Of a DNA stretch of 62,237 nucleotides, positions 18,301 through 27,281 are shown in pieces. The first letter of the stretch is position 1. Each line of letters begins with the position of its first letter. The notes beneath the pieces were generated by a model. The model had not been told where the DNA came from and did no database searches. It saw nothing but the letters and a program-made list of their open reading frames with translations. Location of the stretch: the NCBI GenBank assembly GCA_027294455.1, contig JAPULZ010000214.1, forward strand, positions 1 to 62,237, read 5' to 3'. The DNA comes from Gemmatimonadota bacterium. GTDB taxonomy: Bacteria > Gemmatimonadota > Gemmatimonadetes > Gemmatimonadales > GWC2-71-9. A program made the translations under genes and the position numbers.

Positions 18301-20963
18301 CACCGCGCCCGCCCTTGTTCGTGCGATGGTTGCTACGGCTCGTGTTGAGTCGCGACGACCGCCGCACGGTCACCAACGATCTCCACGAATTGTTCGAGCG
18401 CCGTCGCGCCCGAGATGGCGATCGCGCCGCCGCCGCGTGGGGGCGACGGCAATGGCGACGTCACGCCTATTACCTCACCGCCGAGCGCGTCCGGAACGCG
18501 CTGCGGCTGGGGCAACGAAACCCCGCCGCCGGTTCACAGCACTCGGGAGAGATCATGCGCAACTTCCTCCGCGATCTGCGGCACAGCGTCCGCAGTCTCG
18601 CGAGAACGCCTGTGCTTACGATGACCATCGTGCTCACCGTGGGACTGGGCATCGGCGCCACGACTGCCATCTTCAGCGTCATCAACAGCGTGTTGTTGCG
18701 TCCCCTGCCCTACCCCGATCCGGGGCGCCTGGTCCGCATCTACACCGACTCGCCGCCCAATCGGTGGCCCTTCTCGGTGGCGGACTACCGCGCCTTGGAC
18801 GAGCAACAGACGAGCTTCAGCCAGGTCGCCGGCTATCGCAATCGCACCATGACGTTCAACCGAGACGACGTGGCCGAGCGGATCACCGGGAAATTGGTGA
18901 CCCCGACGTACTTTCCCTTGCTTGGCATATTGCCGGCGCACGGCCGGCTCTTCACCGATTCCGACGGCCTTCCGGAAGCCGAGCCCGCTGTCGTGGTGAG
19001 CCACGGCTTCTGGACGCAGTACCTCGGCTCCGACGATGCCGTTGTGGGACAAACCCTCAGCTTCAACGGACAGGAGTACACGCTCGTCGGCGTACTGCCC
19101 CGCGCGGTTGGGCCGTTCGAGCAAAACAGGGAGTTCTACATCGCCGTCCAGTGGGATCCTCCACCGCGAAAAGGGCCGTTTTTCATCACAGCATTGGCGC
19201 GCCTGAAGCCGGACGCCACGATGGAGGCCGCCACGGAGGAATTGCGCGCGATCAACCGCCGCCTCTTCCCGGTGTGGCAGGTGTCCTACCAAGACGAACG
19301 GGCGTCGTGGGGCGTCATGGATCTGAAAGAACTCGTGGTGGGTGACGTTGGGACAACGCTGGCTGTCGTACTCGGCGCCGTCGTTTTCGTCTTGCTCATC
19401 GCCTGTACTAACGCGGCAAACTTGCTCGTGGCGCGAGCCACACACCGCAGTCGCGAGCTCGCCGTGCGTGCGGCACTGGGGGCGTCGAGAGGTAGGCTGC
19501 TACAACATCTGCTCTCGGAAAGCACCTTGCTGGCGCTGGCCGGCGCCGCAGTGGGTGTCGTCCTCACGGTGGGAGGGATGAAGCTCCTCACGACGGTCGG
19601 CGCCGACTTCATTCCGCGAACGCAGGAGATTGGTTTCGATGGTCCGGTGCTTTGGTTCCTGGCAACGCTCACCATCGCCAGCGGATTGTTGTTCGGGCTG
19701 ATCCCATCGCTGCACGGCGCCAAGACGCGGTTCGAGCAGGCGTTCCGCGCGAGCGGCATCACGACGGCCATGGGAACCGGTCCGAGACGGCTGCGCCGGG
19801 CCCTGGTCGTCTCACAGTTCGCGGTGGCCGTCCCCCTTCTCATCGGCGCCGGCCTCCTGATTGGAAGCCTCGCCAAACTCCAAAGTGTTGATCCGGGTTT
19901 CGATAGCCGGAATATTCTCACCGTCGGCGCGTTGTTGCCGGCATCCGCCTATCCGGATACCGTCACGATCCTGCGCTTCTGGGAAGCAGCTTTCGCGCGT
20001 GTCGATGCCCTGCCCGGTGTCCAATCGGTGGCTTTGGCCGACGGGCGCCCGCCGCGAGAGTACCAGATGAGCAACAACTTCGACCTCGAAGACAAACCGA
20101 CCCCTCCTGGCGCGTCCCAACCCAGCGTGCCCTGGATCGGAGCGTCGCCCGAATACTTCACGCTGATGGGGATACCTCTTCTGCAGGGCCGGTTGTTCGA
20201 TGCCCGGGACAGCTGGGGCGCGACGCCGGTAGCCATCGTCGACCAAGCGTGGGCCCGGCGGTTCTTCCCGAACGAGGAGGTGCTCGGCAGGCGGTTCTAC
20301 AGCGGAGGCTGTACCACGTGTCCCATGTTCACGGTCGTTGGCGTCGTGGGCGACGTCAAGTACACCGGGCTCGACGATCCCGGCGAAAGCACGGTGTACT
20401 GGCCCATGACCCGGCGTGGCTCGCGGTTTGCATACCTGTATGTGCGTACATCGACGGACCCCCTGGCGATCCTTCCGCCTGTTCGGCAAATCGTCCGGGA
20501 CATCGATCCCGCCATCGCATTGCAGGGCATCTCGACCATCGACGAGCTCATGATCGACTCTTTGGACACACCGCGTTATCTGACGATTCTCGTGAGCGCG
20601 TTCGCCGCGGTCGCCCTCGTCCTTTCGGTGATCGGCATCTACGGCGTCATGGCATATTTCGTCCAGCAACATGCCAGGGACATCGGCATTCGCATGGCAC
20701 TGGGTGGCAGGCCGGCGACCGTGGTGCGGATGGTCGTCGGGCAAGGGATGCGATTGGTGGGGGTCGGGATGCTGGCGGGCCTCGGAGGCGCATTCTTCCT
20801 CACACGCTACATGTCGAGCGTGCTCTTCGACGTCGGCGCCACCGACCCGCGGACCTACTCGATTGTCGCCTTCGTGATGCTGGGTGTGGCATTGGGCGCA
20901 TGCTTCGTGCCGGCGCGCCGGGCCGCAGGGGTCGATCCAGCGCGAACGCTACGCGAGGACTAG
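18297..20963 (+). CDS. ADOP-type FtsX/MacB permease
   Basis: An 888-residue permease with a permease-prefix region (about 1-75, RWLLRLVLSRDDRRTVTNDL), a MacB-like periplasmic domain after the first helix (TMTIVLTVGLGIGATTAIFSV), then two FtsX modules ending FVPARRAAGVDPARTLRED. Two homologous halves are visible, as in ADOP proteins. Its ATG shares bases with the PadR stop codon, the tightest coupling of the three modules. No ATPase is adjacent. Transported substrate or mechanical role is unknown. Confidence 0.9.
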   Translation: MTPRPPLFVRWLLRLVLSRDDRRTVTNDLHELFERRRARDGDRAAAAWGRRQWRRHAYYLTAERVRNALRLGQRNPAAGSQHSGEIMRNFLRDLRHSVRSLARTPVLTMTIVLTVGLGIGATTAIFSVINSVLLRPLPYPDPGRLVRIYTDSPPNRWPFSVADYRALDEQQTSFSQVAGYRNRTMTFNRDDVAERITGKLVTPTYFPLLGILPAHGRLFTDSDGLPEAEPAVVVSHGFWTQYLGSDDAVVGQTLSFNGQEYTLVGVLPRAVGPFEQNREFYIAVQWDPPPRKGPFFITALARLKPDATMEAATEELRAINRRLFPVWQVSYQDERASWGVMDLKELVVGDVGTTLAVVLGAVVFVLLIACTNAANLLVARATHRSRELAVRAALGASRGRLLQHLLSESTLLALAGAAVGVVLTVGGMKLLTTVGADFIPRTQEIGFDGPVLWFLATLTIASGLLFGLIPSLHGAKTRFEQAFRASGITTAMGTGPRRLRRALVVSQFAVAVPLLIGAGLLIGSLAKLQSVDPGFDSRNILTVGALLPASAYPDTVTILRFWEAAFARVDALPGVQSVALADGRPPREYQMSNNFDLEDKPTPPGASQPSVPWIGASPEYFTLMGIPLLQGRLFDARDSWGATPVAIVDQAWARRFFPNEEVLGRRFYSGGCTTCPMFTVVGVVGDVKYTGLDDPGESTVYWPMTRRGSRFAYLYVRTSTDPLAILPPVRQIVRDIDPAIALQGISTIDELMIDSLDTPRYLTILVSAFAAVALVLSVIGIYGVMAYFVQQHARDIGIRMALGGRPATVVRMVVGQGMRLVGVGMLAGLGGAFFLTRYMSSVLFDVGATDPRTYSIVAFVMLGVALGACFVPARRAAGVDPARTLRED

Positions 20964-21015
20964 GCTGGGCCTTTCCTTATATGAAGTGCGGGGGGACGAA
21001 GCCCGGCTCGGGACG

Positions 21016-22290
21016 TCAGACCGCCTCGAGCGCCTGCCCCAAATCGGCGAGGATGTCCGCGAAATGCTCCACCCCGATCGACAGCCGTACCATGCCCGCC
21101 TCGATTCCCATACGCGCCCGATCCGCCGGGGGGATGTCGGCGTGAGTCATGGCCGCGGGATGCTCGGCCAACGACTCGGTGCCGCCCAAACTCACCGCCA
21201 ACTTGAAGAGCTGCAGGGCGTTGAGGAATCGGAAGGCCCCAGCTTCTCCACCTTCCACCACGAAGGCAACCACCGACCCGGGCGACGCACACTGCCGACG
21301 ATACACCTCGAACATCTGGGATGCCTCATCGAGCAAGGCGAGGTAACGCACGGACACGACCTTGGGGTGGTCGTTCAAAAAATCAGCTACGTACCTCGCG
21401 TTCTTCATTTGGGCCGTCATCCGCATCTTCAACGTCTCGAGACTCCTCAGTAACAACCAGCCCGTCCACGGCCCGGCCATCGTTCCCAGGAACGTGCGAA
21501 GGTTCTTGACCTTCGCTACGATTTCCGCGCTTCCAACACAGGCACCGGCGATGACGTCACTGTGACCTCCGATGAACTTGGTTGCCGAATACAGCACGAG
21601 ATCGGCCCCGTGCTTCAGTGGATGTTGCCAGAGGGGTCCCAAGAAGGTGTTGTCGACCATCAAGACCGGACGGTCATCCTCACGACCCAACGAGCGCGTC
21701 ATGCTGGCCACACCGGCAATGTCCACCAATGCGTTCGTGGGATTGGCCGGCGTTTCGATCAAGACGGCACCGACGTGACCACCGGCGACCCGGTCCCGCA
21801 CCGATTCCACAACGTCCGATACCGGCAAGCCGGCCGTGAACGCCACCGGGATGACGCCGAACTCCTTCAGGATGTGTTTGATCAGGTGGTCGGAGCCGCC
21901 GTACAGTGGCTCGCTGTGCACGATGAAATCTCCGGGCCTGACGAACGCGAGGAGACTGGTCGCGATGGCCGCCATGCCGCTCTGGAACACCGCGCTGGCC
22001 TCGGCACCGTCCCACAGCGTGAGCCGATCCTCGAGCAACTCGAGATCCGGGTTGTTGAGACGGCTGTAAATGAGCCCCGGCTTTTCGCTGGGACCCGGCT
22101 CCCGCAACCCGTACGCCAGCTCGAAGAACGCCTTTCCCTCCTCGGCGCTCTTGAACACGAAGGTGGATGTCTGAAAGATGGGCGGCTTGACGGCGCCCTC
22201 GGAGAGCATGGGGTCGTACCCATAGCTCATCATGAGACTCTCGGGACGAAGTTCCTTGCCGTTGATGAAACGCGACTTGTGGTCTTCCAC
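21016..22290 (-). CDS. Trans-sulfuration PLP enzyme (cystathionine gamma-synthase/methionine gamma-lyase family)
   Basis: A cytoplasmic PLP enzyme of the Cys/Met metabolism family, about 424 residues. The cofactor lysine lies in SATKFIGGHSDV, the PLP phosphate-binding region in FQSGMAAIATSLLAF, and ETPANPTNALVDI, VDNTFLGPLWQHPLKHGADLV and GGTESLAEHPAAMTHA are family blocks. It could be a gamma-synthase or a gamma-lyase; sequence alone does not decide. The frame is open 30 codons upstream (to 22380), but family members begin near this HKSRF block and a GTG at 22290 has GGAG 8 bases upstream. No other sulfur-amino-acid gene is adjacent. Confidence 0.88.
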   Translation of the reverse strand: MEDHKSRFINGKELRPESLMMSYGYDPMLSEGAVKPPIFQTSTFVFKSAEEGKAFFELAYGLREPGPSEKPGLIYSRLNNPDLELLEDRLTLWDGAEASAVFQSGMAAIATSLLAFVRPGDFIVHSEPLYGGSDHLIKHILKEFGVIPVAFTAGLPVSDVVESVRDRVAGGHVGAVLIETPANPTNALVDIAGVASMTRSLGREDDRPVLMVDNTFLGPLWQHPLKHGADLVLYSATKFIGGHSDVIAGACVGSAEIVAKVKNLRTFLGTMAGPWTGWLLLRSLETLKMRMTAQMKNARYVADFLNDHPKVVSVRYLALLDEASQMFEVYRRQCASPGSVVAFVVEGGEAGAFRFLNALQLFKLAVSLGGTESLAEHPAAMTHADIPPADRARMGIEAGMVRLSIGVEHFADILADLGQALEAV

Positions 22291-22741
22291 TCTGGTCACT
22301 CCAGCTTCAAAAGGAGGTTGCCGCTCCGACGATCCACCATATGCCACGAATATACTGGCCGCCGTAGCCCTACGCGCCATGACTCGCGGCCAGCGTGTGG
22401 TTTCTTCATTCTATTCATAACCCACACTTAATCCGTTCTTAACCCCTGCCTCGTAGACTCCATTTTGCCGGAGTTCGCAACAACCGACGGCGGATCCTCC
22501 CGCCACCGGTCCAGATACCCTTGGACCCGGAGCCGGACCATGGCCTTTCCACCTCCCATCCCTGGAGCACGGAACGGGCTCTAGGTGAGCACCTCGAAGG
22601 TCGTGGCGTTAGTCGGAGAAAGTTTCTCGCCTTTTGTGCCGACGGAAACGCTGTTGTCGGGTCCGCCGCTCGGTCACGGCTGGCCCGTCATCGCACGCCG
22701 GCAGGGAGACGTGCTGCAACTCGCTTACCTCGAGGTGGATG
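22291..22741. other. Non-coding or decayed stretch upstream of hypB remnant
   Basis: No intact gene is visible in these 450 bases. An AT-richer patch lies at about 22400-22445. In the last 160 bases one plus-strand frame, opened by a GTG at 22585 right after an in-frame TAG, reads GWPVIARRQGDVLQLAYLEVDD. This faintly resembles the G-D-x-L-x-L-x-x-h-E-V end of HypA. It could be a hypA remnant preceding the hypB remnant, but the zinc Cys motifs are not visible. Confidence 0.3.
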
Positions 22742-23326
22742 ATGGCGGTGCGAGCCTTCAATTTCGTCTCATCCCCGGTGTCGGGAAAGACCACACTACT
22801 CGAGCGAACGCTGCAGAGTCTCAGCCAAGAAATCCACATGGCTGTCGTAGCCGGCGACGTCCAAACGCACAACGACGCCGATCGACTCGCCCGGCACACC
22901 GATCAACTCGTTCAAGCAGTCGTCACCAGCGGCGCTTGCCACCTCGACGCCCGTTAGGTACTCATCGCATTGCAGCAAATCGATCTCGGCGACACCGACC
23001 TGTTGTTCATCGAGAACATCGGCAACCTCGTCTGCCCCGCCAGCTGGGACCTCGGCGAGACGGCGAAGATCGTGCTCTTCTCCGTCACCGAAGGGGAAGA
23101 CAAGCCCGTCAAGTACCCTAAGATATTCCGTGAGGCACGCTACATCGTGTTCACGAAGACGGACCTGCTGCCGTACCTCGACTTCGACGTCGAGGAGGCC
23201 GTCGGCTACGCGCAGCAGGTGAACCTAGAACTCGATTTCTTCTTCGTCTCGGCGCGAACGGGTGAGGGTCTCGATGATTGGTTCCGGTTCCTGAAGACCC
23301 AAGCCAACCACACTACCGTATGGTAA
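22742..23326 (+). pseudogene. hypB: hypB-like GTPase gene with an in-frame amber stop
   Basis: One continuous frame encodes the HypB family, the GTPase that delivers nickel to [NiFe]-hydrogenase or urease-type enzymes. The N-terminal part reads FNFVSSPVSGKTTLLERTL and VVAGDVQTHNDADRL, then ACHLDAR. A TAG at 22955-22957 interrupts it, and the same frame resumes with DLLFIENIGNLVCPASWDLGE, VTEGEDKPVKYP, the GTPase TKTD motif and SARTGEGLDDWF. The Walker A is altered: SSPVSGKT where HypB has SSPGSGKT, so a glycine is lost. No other hyp or hydrogenase gene is nearby. A nonsense-mutated orphan is the simplest reading. A fragment starting at ATG 22970 could still be translated. Confidence 0.85.
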
Positions 23327-23354
23327 ATACGTGATTACCTGCAAAATACGGAGA

Positions 23355-24479
23355 TCACCGCCTGACCACCTTGGTTTCCGGCCGGTAGGCCGCCCACACG
23401 AACCAGAAATGCACACCATGCACGGCCGGCTCCAGCGAGCGACCCGCGAGCGGCCCATCCACAGCATTCCCCGCCAGCGTCCACGTGCTCCCCGTCTCTC
23501 GATCGGTGAACCGGCCGTCCTGCTCCGCCGCTCGAAACCGCAGCCGGCGCCCGTCCACAACCGGTGAATAGGCGATCGCCGCGCCCACGTCGATGCCGTC
23601 GGCCGTGCGTTCGGCGTAGATGCTTGCGGTACCGGGCCCCCACAGGACCACATACTCCTCGCCGCCAACCTCGGTAGTGATGACGCGCCGCTCCGACAGC
23701 GCCGAGTACGGCACGGCCACGATGTCGTCGCCGTGTTCGATCACCATGACCCGTTCCTTGGCTTCGAGCCGCTGGTCCACATCCCACCGAAACAGCCGCG
23801 CAATGGGCGGCGCCGTGTCGTAATCGGTGAGACGGCCACGCCCGTACTCCCGATCGAAACCCGTGTCTCGAGAGAGCACCCTGCCATCGGGTTCGTTCTC
23901 CCGGAACTCCTTGAAGCTCATCACGGGCGCCGGAACGAACGTCAGCCGCCTCCCGGCGAATTCCCCTATGAGACCCTCGCCCACGGCCTGGGCCCACAGG
24001 GTCTCGGTCTGCCGGTCGTACATCACGAGGTTCGAGTTGTTGAGCGCGCCGGCATAGCTGAACTCGAGGACCTGGCCCTCGAACCGCCGGTCGAACGCCA
24101 TGGCGCTCCCGCACAGGATGCAGAAGGTGACCACGACCGGCGTCTCGCCCACCACGTCATTGGCAATGTCGTGCACCGACATGATCTGAATGGGGTACGC
24201 CCGGACGTCTCCGTCGATGGAGACAACGGCCACCGGTTCCCTGTCGCTGAGCCAACGACTCGCCGACGCGATCGTCTCGAACTTGGGGGCGTCCAGCGAG
24301 GGGATCCGGTCGCGATCCCCGGTCACGGTGAGCGAATCGGGGTGAAGGATGTAGTTGGACCAGTCCGTTCGCCAGCCCTGGGCTTCTCGCCATTCGGACG
24401 GTACGATACGCTGCCGCTGGGCCGCGGCGTGAGAGGTGGCGAGAACGGTAGCCAAACACGCGAGAGTGAGAATCCTCAT
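23355..24479 (-). CDS. DUF3179-domain exported protein
   Basis: A 374-residue protein with a signal peptide (MRILTLACLATVLATSHAAAQ). It carries the DUF3179 hallmarks: RAYPIQIMSVHDIANDVVG, VTFCILCGSAMAFDR with two cysteines, FSYAGALNNSNLVMYDRQTETLW and the C-terminal VHFWFVWAAYRPET. The cysteine pair suggests metal or redox chemistry, but no activity is established for the family. ATG 24479 begins the signal peptide and has AGGTG nearby; an earlier start would add 29 hydrophilic residues. It lies about 95 bases downstream of the kinase-propeller gene on the same strand and may be co-transcribed. Confidence 0.86.
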   Translation of the reverse strand: MRILTLACLATVLATSHAAAQRQRIVPSEWREAQGWRTDWSNYILHPDSLTVTGDRDRIPSLDAPKFETIASASRWLSDREPVAVVSIDGDVRAYPIQIMSVHDIANDVVGETPVVVTFCILCGSAMAFDRRFEGQVLEFSYAGALNNSNLVMYDRQTETLWAQAVGEGLIGEFAGRRLTFVPAPVMSFKEFRENEPDGRVLSRDTGFDREYGRGRLTDYDTAPPIARLFRWDVDQRLEAKERVMVIEHGDDIVAVPYSALSERRVITTEVGGEEYVVLWGPGTASIYAERTADGIDVGAAIAYSPVVDGRRLRFRAAEQDGRFTDRETGSTWTLAGNAVDGPLAGRSLEPAVHGVHFWFVWAAYRPETKVVRR

Positions 24480-24575
24480 GAGGCACCTGTAGCGGTGTTG
24501 GGGACGAGAGCACATGGTAACCCCTTGGTAATCATCAACGAGTCGCTCGTGTTCCCGCGATGCCACGTGGAAGCG

Positions 24576-27239
24576 CTACTGTCCACCGTTGTTGCCGCTG
24601 GCACGCAACGCCTCGAACCAATTCACCACCACCATCATGCGGGTCTCCCCTTCCCCACTCCGGACCATGATGAACTGATTCCCATCGGGATGCACGTCAT
24701 AGTTCGTATGCATGGGGTTGGGCACGTACGGGCCGTCCACCACGGCCTGGGGGTTGCCGAACGAAAACGTCGAATCCGTTTCCACGGAGACGGACACAAT
24801 CTCGTTTTCGGAGCGATAGAAGAGTTCGTCCCCGCGTCGTGACCACAGCGGCTCCGTACCGCCCGTGGTCGTGATCTGCCACCGGCTGTCGCCTCCAGGA
24901 AACGTGCGGACGTAAATCTCCGAGCGACCGGTTTCGTCCGACACGAAGGCCAAGAACTGCCCGTCCGGAGAAATCTTCGGCGCCCGCTCCTCGGCGGGTG
25001 TCTGCGCCAGTGGGGTGGGCTGACCATTTCCGGTGAGGGAAAGCGTCCAGATGTCCCGCCCCGTCTCCCGGGTGTTCTGCCGGTAGGCAAAACTTCGGCC
25101 GTCGGGCGCCCACGACATGCCCCACTGAGATTGAGGGTCATCCAGCAGACGCTCCTCCGCGCCACTGCCGTCGGCCCGTTTCCACACGAGGTCCGCGTTG
25201 CCCGCCGGATTCGAGATGTACGATATGCGGCCGCCATCCGGCGTCCATTCAGGATAGAAACTGTTCCCGCCCGACGTCAGCTTCGAGAACCGTCGCTGGG
25301 CGATATCGTAGCGCCAGATGTTGAAGCCGTCGGTATCGGCGATCCGCATCGCGATACTGCCACCATCCGGCGAAAACCTGGGAGCATCGTACGCGCGGAG
25401 TTCATCGGTTACCGGCCGCTCGCCTCCCCCACGATCGACCAATACGAGCGAGCGCCCACTGTCATCTCCTGACAGGTACACCAACGTGCCGTTTCTCGAA
25501 AGCGCCAACTCCGCCACGGCACCGGGGAGGACAGCGTTCCGCAGCAGACGCACATTGACACCTTCGAGAATGGGTGCGCTGCGGCCAGTAACTTCTAGCC
25601 GGTCGAGGGCAAACGACGCTGCCCGCACCGTGCCATCCGTCGCCACATACACCAGATGACCGGTTTCCGCGTAGTGGGCATTCGTGCCCTCGACGAGATA
25701 CTGCACCGCACCGCTCTCCAGATCTGCCACAGCGACCTGCGCCTCGCCGACTCGAGCACTCCACACCGTCATGAGCGCCGCCTTGCCATCGGGGAGGATG
25801 AACGGCATGCCATGGTTCGTCTCGCCCCGTGCCGTGTCGGCCCGGGTCACGACCTCGGGGGCACCCCCGTCGGCGGAGACCTGGGAGAGGCCGGACCGTC
25901 CGTCCGGTCCAAAGACAATCGTGTTATCGGAACGCCAACTCGCACCAGTGTAAGTACCAGGGGTGATGGTGACAAACGGCCCGCCGTCCAGCGAGATCTT
26001 CCGCATCTCGCCCTTGGCGGAGAACCCAATCCATCTCCCGTCGGGCGAGAAGAACGGATAGGCTGCGTCTTCTGTCCCCGGGATGAGTCTCGCGCGAAAC
26101 TCACCGATGGCTCTCGCGTAGAGCTGTCGTCCCTCGGGACTCACACCAACCCACACGATAGTACGGCCGTCGGGAGAGATCGCCACCGTGTTGCCGGGAG
26201 CCTCCGCAAACTGCTGACTGGCGGCAATCGGAACCATGAACGTCGCCAGCGGACTGTTCGATCGGTCCGCCGTCGGCTGCCGTAGCCACCCCCACGCCGC
26301 AGCCGCCCCGAGTACAGCAACGAAGGGCCAGAGCATCCGATTGCCCAGCGCCGGCGGCCGCTCGACGCGAAATCCGGAGGCGGTCGTGGCAGCGGCCCAC
26401 GTGGCACCCGGACTTGTGAGCGCCTCAGCATACTTGGCCGCGTCGTGGAAACGATCGGCCGGGAGCTTGGCGAGCGCCTTGTGAATCGTGGCTTCGACAT
26501 GGGCAGGCACGGTCTTGCGCAACGACGTGATGGGCGGCGGGTCCTCCGCCAAGATCTTCGTCACGACCGCCTGGGCGGTGGGCGCGACGTGAGGCGGCTG
26601 GCCGGCCAACATCTCGTAAGTGACGCACGCGAGAGAGTAGATGTCGCTCCGGGCATCCAGCTCGCGGTCGGCCGTCGCTTGCTCGGGACTCATGTAATGG
26701 GGCGTCCCGAGGGAAAGCCCGGTCTCGGTGAGTCGCGTTCCCCCCGCGACGCTGACGGCCAGCGCGATCCCGAAATCCGCCACCAAGGGCTGTCCGTCCT
26801 GCAGCAAGATGTTTTCGGGTTTGATATCCCGGTGGATGACGTCGTGACGATGGGCGTAATCGAGTGCGCTCGCCACGGCTTTCGAGATCTCAATGGCCTC
26901 GTCGACGCCGAGATGCTTCTCGCGGTCGAGGGTTTCTCGTAACGATTCTCCCTCCACGTACGGCATCACATAGAAGAGAAAGGAATCTGCTTCCCCCGAA
27001 TCGTGGAGTGGCAGAATGTGAGGGTGCTGTAGGTTGGCGGTGACCTTGATCTCCTGGAGGAACCGCTCGGCCCCGATGACCGCGGCCAGCTCGGGCCGTA
27101 ACACCTTCACGGCCACCTTGCGGTCGTGCTTGACGTCATGGGCCAGATACACCGTCGCCATGCCGCCGGCACCGAGTTCCTCTTTGATCTCGTATGAGTC
27201 GGCCAGCGCCGCCGTGAGCCGTGCCACCTGTTCAGTCAC
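24576..27239 (-). CDS. Transmembrane Ser/Thr protein kinase with TolB-like propeller
   Basis: An 887-residue receptor-like kinase. The cytoplasmic kinase domain (about 15-275) has the glycine loop LGAGGMATVY, catalytic lysine in VAVKVL, HRDIKPENIL and the DFG in VADFGIA, followed by GTPHYMSPEQA. A single transmembrane helix (about 298-316, LWPFVAVLGAAAAWGWL) leads to a periplasmic PD40/TolB-like beta-propeller with many SPDGR-type repeats to the C-terminus. Such proteins probably couple an extracytoplasmic signal to phosphorylation; the ligand is unknown. The start is GTG at 27239 with GAGGAG 6 bases upstream. Confidence 0.93.
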   Translation of the reverse strand: MTEQVARLTAALADSYEIKEELGAGGMATVYLAHDVKHDRKVAVKVLRPELAAVIGAERFLQEIKVTANLQHPHILPLHDSGEADSFLFYVMPYVEGESLRETLDREKHLGVDEAIEISKAVASALDYAHRHDVIHRDIKPENILLQDGQPLVADFGIALAVSVAGGTRLTETGLSLGTPHYMSPEQATADRELDARSDIYSLACVTYEMLAGQPPHVAPTAQAVVTKILAEDPPPITSLRKTVPAHVEATIHKALAKLPADRFHDAAKYAEALTSPGATWAAATTASGFRVERPPALGNRMLWPFVAVLGAAAAWGWLRQPTADRSNSPLATFMVPIAASQQFAEAPGNTVAISPDGRTIVWVGVSPEGRQLYARAIGEFRARLIPGTEDAAYPFFSPDGRWIGFSAKGEMRKISLDGGPFVTITPGTYTGASWRSDNTIVFGPDGRSGLSQVSADGGAPEVVTRADTARGETNHGMPFILPDGKAALMTVWSARVGEAQVAVADLESGAVQYLVEGTNAHYAETGHLVYVATDGTVRAASFALDRLEVTGRSAPILEGVNVRLLRNAVLPGAVAELALSRNGTLVYLSGDDSGRSLVLVDRGGGERPVTDELRAYDAPRFSPDGGSIAMRIADTDGFNIWRYDIAQRRFSKLTSGGNSFYPEWTPDGGRISYISNPAGNADLVWKRADGSGAEERLLDDPQSQWGMSWAPDGRSFAYRQNTRETGRDIWTLSLTGNGQPTPLAQTPAEERAPKISPDGQFLAFVSDETGRSEIYVRTFPGGDSRWQITTTGGTEPLWSRRGDELFYRSENEIVSVSVETDSTFSFGNPQAVVDGPYVPNPMHTNYDVHPDGNQFIMVRSGEGETRMMVVVNWFEALRASGNNGGQ

Positions 27240-27281
27240 CGCATTCTCCTCGTGAGAACCCCGCCCGGCCAGGTCACTACC

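Noticed and set aside
22955..22957. Reading TAG in hypB as pyrrolysine
   Set aside because: No pyl gene or known Pyl-containing HypB; the P-loop is also damaged, so decay explains it better.
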